The position numbers and the translations under genes are program-made. This document shows, piece by piece, positions 33,301-35,811 of a stretch of DNA of 35,811 nucleotides. This DNA is from Bacteroidota bacterium (GTDB lineage: Bacteria; Bacteroidota; Bacteroidia; Chitinophagales; Saprospiraceae): positions 1 to 35,811 of the forward strand of contig BJGN01000019.1 in the NCBI GenBank assembly GCA_014190515.1, written 5' to 3'. The first letter of the stretch is position 1, and each line of letters begins with the position of its first letter. Below the pieces are notes generated by a model that saw only the letters and a list, made by a program, of their open reading frames with translations, was not told the DNA's origin and ran no database searches.

Positions 33301-34665
33301 AGTAACGGGGCGGGTGCCGAAGTTCAGAGACCGCTGGCGACCGTAGTTATTGGAGGGTTATTGATGGCCACTTTTTTGACACTCATTGTTTTACCTATTC
33401 TTTTTATTTTATTTGAAAAAAGCAACACAATGCGAAAAAACATGAAAATGCCGCTTTCTGTTCTTTTGATATTCCTGTTCGTTGGATTTAAAGTAGGTGC
33501 ACAAGATACTTTGGACCTTCAGGAATCTATTCAGATAGCTCTTAAAAATAATCTTAATTTAAAAAGTGAAAGATTAAGGGAAGAATATCTTGAAAAAATG
33601 ATTGACACTTATAGAGATATTCCTCCAACTGAAATTTTGGGTGAATTTGGGCAAATAAACAGTGCTTACAATGATTCCAGGTTTATCATTTCCCAATCGA
33701 TTCATTTTCCGACATTATATAAAAGACAAAAAGTTTTAAACACCGAGTCTTTTAAAGAGCAGGCATTTCAAATTGCTTTAAAGGAAAATGAATTAATCAG
33801 ACAGGTAAAAGAGGTCTTTTTCCGGCTGGTGCATCTAAAAGAAAAAGAAAAAATATTGGTAAGAATAGATACGATATATACTTCTTTTTTAGAAAGAGCG
33901 ATTTTTCGTTTCGAAAAGGGAGAATCTGATATACTTGAAAAAATATATGCGGAAACGTCCGTAAGTAAAATTCAAATGCAGTTGAAATTACTGCGTAGGG
34001 ATTATGAAATGGAGAAGTTAAGATGGAAGGTTTTGCTGAACCAGGAATCTGAAATAGAACCCAATTATAGTTCTGTGAAATTATTTTTTACGGAAGCGAT
34101 CCCAATACAGCAAATCCTTGAATCAAATCCACAATTGAAGGTTTTACAGCAGCAAAAGGAAATCGCAAACGCAACTACGCAAGTAGAGATAGCCAAAAAA
34201 CTACCGGATTTAACCGTGGCTTTCAGCAATGGCAGTATTCAAGGTATAGGCGCGGACGATATATATTATAAAAAATCAAATCGATTTAATGCCTTGCAGT
34301 TAGGTGTAGGTGTCCCTATATTTCTGGGAGCACAAAAAGCAAAAATTAATGGTTCTAAAGCAATGGAATTATTGAGCGAAAATAATTATCAGGTAGCCGT
34401 TCAACAGCTTTCAAATGACTATAAAATCCAGCTACAAGAATTCGAGAAAAATAAGGAAACGATTGCTTATTATGAAAACAGCGCCTTACCAAATGCTGAA
34501 AAAATGAAGAATGCGGCAAATCTTCAATATTCAACAGGGGAAATCAATTACTTGATCTGGGCTAATTTAATTCAAAATGCCATAGCTATTGAAAGCGAAT
34601 ATGTGGATGCAGTACATGAGATGAACCGGACTATTATTCAACTTAATTATTTGACAGCTAAATAA
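30307..34665 (+). CDS. czcA: CzcA-type heavy-metal RND pump fused to TolC-type outer-membrane factor
   Basis: 1452 residues, one reading frame. Residues 1-1041 are a full HME-type RND pump: helix 1 about 16-30, IDAVPDITDNQVQV, docking loops, and helix-4 motif LDFGLIVDGAVIIVEAV with D403, D409 and E416 in the spacing of the proton-relay triad of CzcA, pointing to divalent metals (Zn, Co, Cd, Ni) rather than Cu/Ag. The pump's twelfth helix ends LFILFEKSNT. At 1042 a fresh signal peptide (MRKNMKMPLSVLLIFLF... VGAQ) starts a TolC/OEP-type domain (LDLQESIQIALKNNLNL, QALNPQL-like repeats) to 1452. Fusion seen in other Bacteroidota; the adaptor follows 9 bases later. Confidence 0.93.
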   Translation: MIMLNRIIAFSINNKLIVGLFLIALIAYGSLQFTLLPIDAVPDITDNQVQVITVTPSLGAPDVERLITFPIEQANSNIPGLKEIRSFSRFGLSLITIVFDDDIDVYWARQQVTERLKMAETQIPKGVGSPELAPVTSGLGEIYQYVIKPKPGFEEKFDPIELRTIQDWLVRRQLIGIKGVADVSSFGGRVKQYEIAIDVNKLNALQISIQDIFSALEKNNENTGGGYIEKSSTVLYIRAEGLIGSIEDINKIVVKNIDNGNPLLIKDVAEVRIGNATRYGAITYNDVGEVAGGIVMMLKGDNSSRVIESVKEKILQIEKTLPEGVMIEPFLDRTKMVNSAISTVSKNLLEGALIVIFVLVLFLGNFRAGILVASVIPLSLLFAVIMMNLFGVSGNLMSLGALDFGLIVDGAVIIVEAVMHGLVHSRRLSGISRINQAEMDKEVQHSASKMMNSAIFGQIIILIVYLPIFTLEGIEGKMFKPMAQTVAFALMGAFILSLTYIPMMSTIFLSKKVSHKENFSDKMMNVFISLHQKTLKKVIHYPRMILSATIVLFLFSVFILSRLGGEFIPELPEGDFAVDTRVLTGSNLNTSTEACLKSAHILLSKFPEVEKVVSKTGSGEIPTDPMPMEASDMMVILKDKKEWSSAETWDELAEKMSAALQDIPGVTYSFQYPVAMRFNELMTGAKQDIVCKIFGENLDSLSKYAKLLGGVAKKIEGARDIYVEPIDGFPQLIIRYKREAIAQFGLNIQDINKAINTAFAGQSSGLIFEDEKRFDLIVRLAGEQRQNLEDVQNLLISASNGSQIPLHQVASVTIEESLNQIQREDAKRRIIVGFNVQGKDVQTIVQDLQDQVDKKINLPTGYYITYGGSFENLIAAKQRLSLAVPIALALIFLFLYFAFGSLKQGLLIYSAIPLSAIGGILFLALRGMSFSISAGVGFIALFGVAVLNGIVLIAEFNRIRKNGEEDLKEVVLMGTKTRLRPVLMTAFVASLGFLPMALSNGAGAEVQRPLATVVIGGLLMATFLTLIVLPILFILFEKSNTMRKNMKMPLSVLLIFLFVGFKVGAQDTLDLQESIQIALKNNLNLKSERLREEYLEKMIDTYRDIPPTEILGEFGQINSAYNDSRFIISQSIHFPTLYKRQKVLNTESFKEQAFQIALKENELIRQVKEVFFRLVHLKEKEKILVRIDTIYTSFLERAIFRFEKGESDILEKIYAETSVSKIQMQLKLLRRDYEMEKLRWKVLLNQESEIEPNYSSVKLFFTEAIPIQQILESNPQLKVLQQQKEIANATTQVEIAKKLPDLTVAFSNGSIQGIGADDIYYKKSNRFNALQLGVGVPIFLGAQKAKINGSKAMELLSENNYQVAVQQLSNDYKIQLQEFEKNKETIAYYENSALPNAEKMKNAANLQYSTGEINYLIWANLIQNAIAIESEYVDAVHEMNRTIIQLNYLTAK

Positions 34666-34674
34666 AAGGACATC

Positions 34675-35811
34675 ATGAAAAAATATCATTATTTATATCT
34701 TCTTCCCCTTTTTCTTTTTTCTTGTGAATCTGACAAACAAGTGGAGTCAGCACAAACACAGGAATCACTTGAAAACAAAGTGGTTCTAACTTCGGAACAA
34801 TTAAAAAATACGAATATTGAAATGGGTGTTTTAGCGCAAAAGGATATTTCCTCAAAGCTAAAGCTGAATGGTATCATTGATGTACCTCCCCAAAACTTGT
34901 TTTCGGTAAGTGTTCCATTAGGGGGATATCTGCAATCCACCCATTTATTGGAAGGTTTGAAAGTTAAAAAGGGAGAAATTATTGCTACTATCGAGGACCA
35001 GCAATATATTCAAATTCAGCAAGATTATCTGACGGCTAAAATAAGGTATGTTGCCCTCGAAAAGGAATTTGCACGTCAAAAGGAATTGAATGAGAACAAG
35101 GCGGGTAGCGACAAAGTATTTGAAAATGCACAATCGGACTATTTATCCCAAAAGGTTATGGTCAAATCATTGGCGGAAAAGTTGAAATTAATTGGCATAA
35201 ATCCGGAAAAACTAAATGAAAATAGCCTTTCCCGACGAATTAATATTTTGTCACCTATCAATGGCTATGTTTCGAAGGTAAATACAAATATTGGCAAGTA
35301 TGTTACGCCTGCTGACGTGTTATTTGATTTGGTAAATCCAGCAGATATTCACTTAGCTTTAAGCGTTTTCGAAAAAGATATACACCAGCTATCTATCGGT
35401 CAAAAATTGGTTTCTTTTACAAATAGCGACCCTGACAAAAAATATCATGCTAAAATCATATTGATTGGAAAAGATGTTTCTAAAGAAAGAGCAGTTACTA
35501 TTCATTGTCATTTTGACAAATACGAACCCTATTTAATTCCTGGCATGTATATGAATGCGGAATTGGAAACTAAGGTAAAAACGGGTTATGTGATACCTGA
35601 TGAGGGCATAGTTCGATTTGAGGGTAAACATTATTTATATGAGGTAACGGCGGACAAGAACTATGAAATGAAGGAAGTTTTAACTCATGGAAATGAGGGT
35701 GGACAGACTTTAATTACCTTTCAAGACAATTCCAGCCCTGTTGGAAGAACTTTTGTGACCAAAGGTGCTTATACGCTGCTCATGAAAATGAAAAATATGG
35801 AGGAGGAATAA
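34675..35811 (+). CDS. czcB: Periplasmic adaptor (membrane fusion) lipoprotein of the metal-efflux system
   Basis: 378 residues linking RND pump and outer-membrane factor in the periplasm. Signal peptide with lipobox LFSC (cysteine near residue 17). The lipoyl-like half (LGGYLQSTHLLEGLKVKKGEIIATIED), coiled-coil hairpin (QIQQDYLTAKIRYVALEKEFARQKELNEN), second lipoyl half (ILSPINGYVSKVNTNIGKYV) and beta-barrel (DIHLALSVFEKDIHQL) are in the usual order. It has no long His-rich N-terminal extension. Complete: the stop codon is the last three bases of the window. Any later genes of the operon (for example a regulator) are outside it. Confidence 0.93.
   Translation: MKKYHYLYLLPLFLFSCESDKQVESAQTQESLENKVVLTSEQLKNTNIEMGVLAQKDISSKLKLNGIIDVPPQNLFSVSVPLGGYLQSTHLLEGLKVKKGEIIATIEDQQYIQIQQDYLTAKIRYVALEKEFARQKELNENKAGSDKVFENAQSDYLSQKVMVKSLAEKLKLIGINPEKLNENSLSRRINILSPINGYVSKVNTNIGKYVTPADVLFDLVNPADIHLALSVFEKDIHQLSIGQKLVSFTNSDPDKKYHAKIILIGKDVSKERAVTIHCHFDKYEPYLIPGMYMNAELETKVKTGYVIPDEGIVRFEGKHYLYEVTADKNYEMKEVLTHGNEGGQTLITFQDNSSPVGRTFVTKGAYTLLMKMKNMEEE

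Noticed and set aside
1-35811. CRISPR arrays, insertion sequences, integrase, phage or plasmid genes
   Set aside because: No regularly spaced repeats, transposase, or terminal inverted repeats with target duplications were seen; tRNA-flanking sites show no duplicated ends.

Overview
The window is about 36 kb of a low-GC Bacteroidota chromosome. The evidence is a type IX secretion protein (PorQ), Bacteroidota-type promoters (TTTG spaced from TAnnTTTG, clearest before tRNA-Val), near absence of Shine-Dalgarno sequences, an rsfS-ftsH pair and a CzcA-TolC fusion. Genus cannot be fixed from sequence reading alone. Most genes are core or housekeeping genes, with no insertion sequence, prophage, integrase or CRISPR array seen.

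Layout. 1-354: decayed remnant of a MORN/YwqK-type gene and the terminator of the thr operon. 355-5087 (minus): thrABC, turning aspartate-pathway intermediates into threonine; thrC carries a perfect palindrome matching a ParB-binding parS site. 5088-5666: noncoding, with the thr promoter. 5667-16056 (minus): a long co-oriented block, read as birA, cinA, a lipoyl E2 acyltransferase, a TPR/PD40 protein, a sorbosone/glucose-dehydrogenase-like lipoprotein, ugd, a MORN lipoprotein, porQ and an exported methyltransferase. Several of these are envelope proteins, and ugd close to porQ suggests a link with surface-sugar anchoring of type IX cargo.

16127-20364: rsfS and ftsH (plus), an EamA transporter (minus), then a peroxiredoxin and clpS (plus). 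20365-22032: two strong terminators in tandem, a promoter, and a one-component membrane regulator candidate (Kelch-like periplasmic part, one membrane helix, winged-helix-like cytoplasmic end). 22069-28893: tRNA-Asn, a PfkB kinase, rlmN, an aminopeptidase P, rpoN (sigma-54) and a class III aminotransferase. Three gene pairs here and at ftsH meet tail to tail with almost no gap.

28964-35811 (plus): a membrane-anchored GH25 lysozyme, tRNA-Val with a textbook promoter and terminator, then a heavy-metal efflux operon: small His-rich exported protein, CzcA-type RND pump fused to a TolC-type outer-membrane factor, and a lipoprotein adaptor ending exactly at the window edge. The fusion keeps an intact signal peptide between its halves, so it may be a polyprotein.

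The points most worth checking are the parS site in thrC, the internal signal peptide of the pump fusion, and the Kelch membrane regulator.
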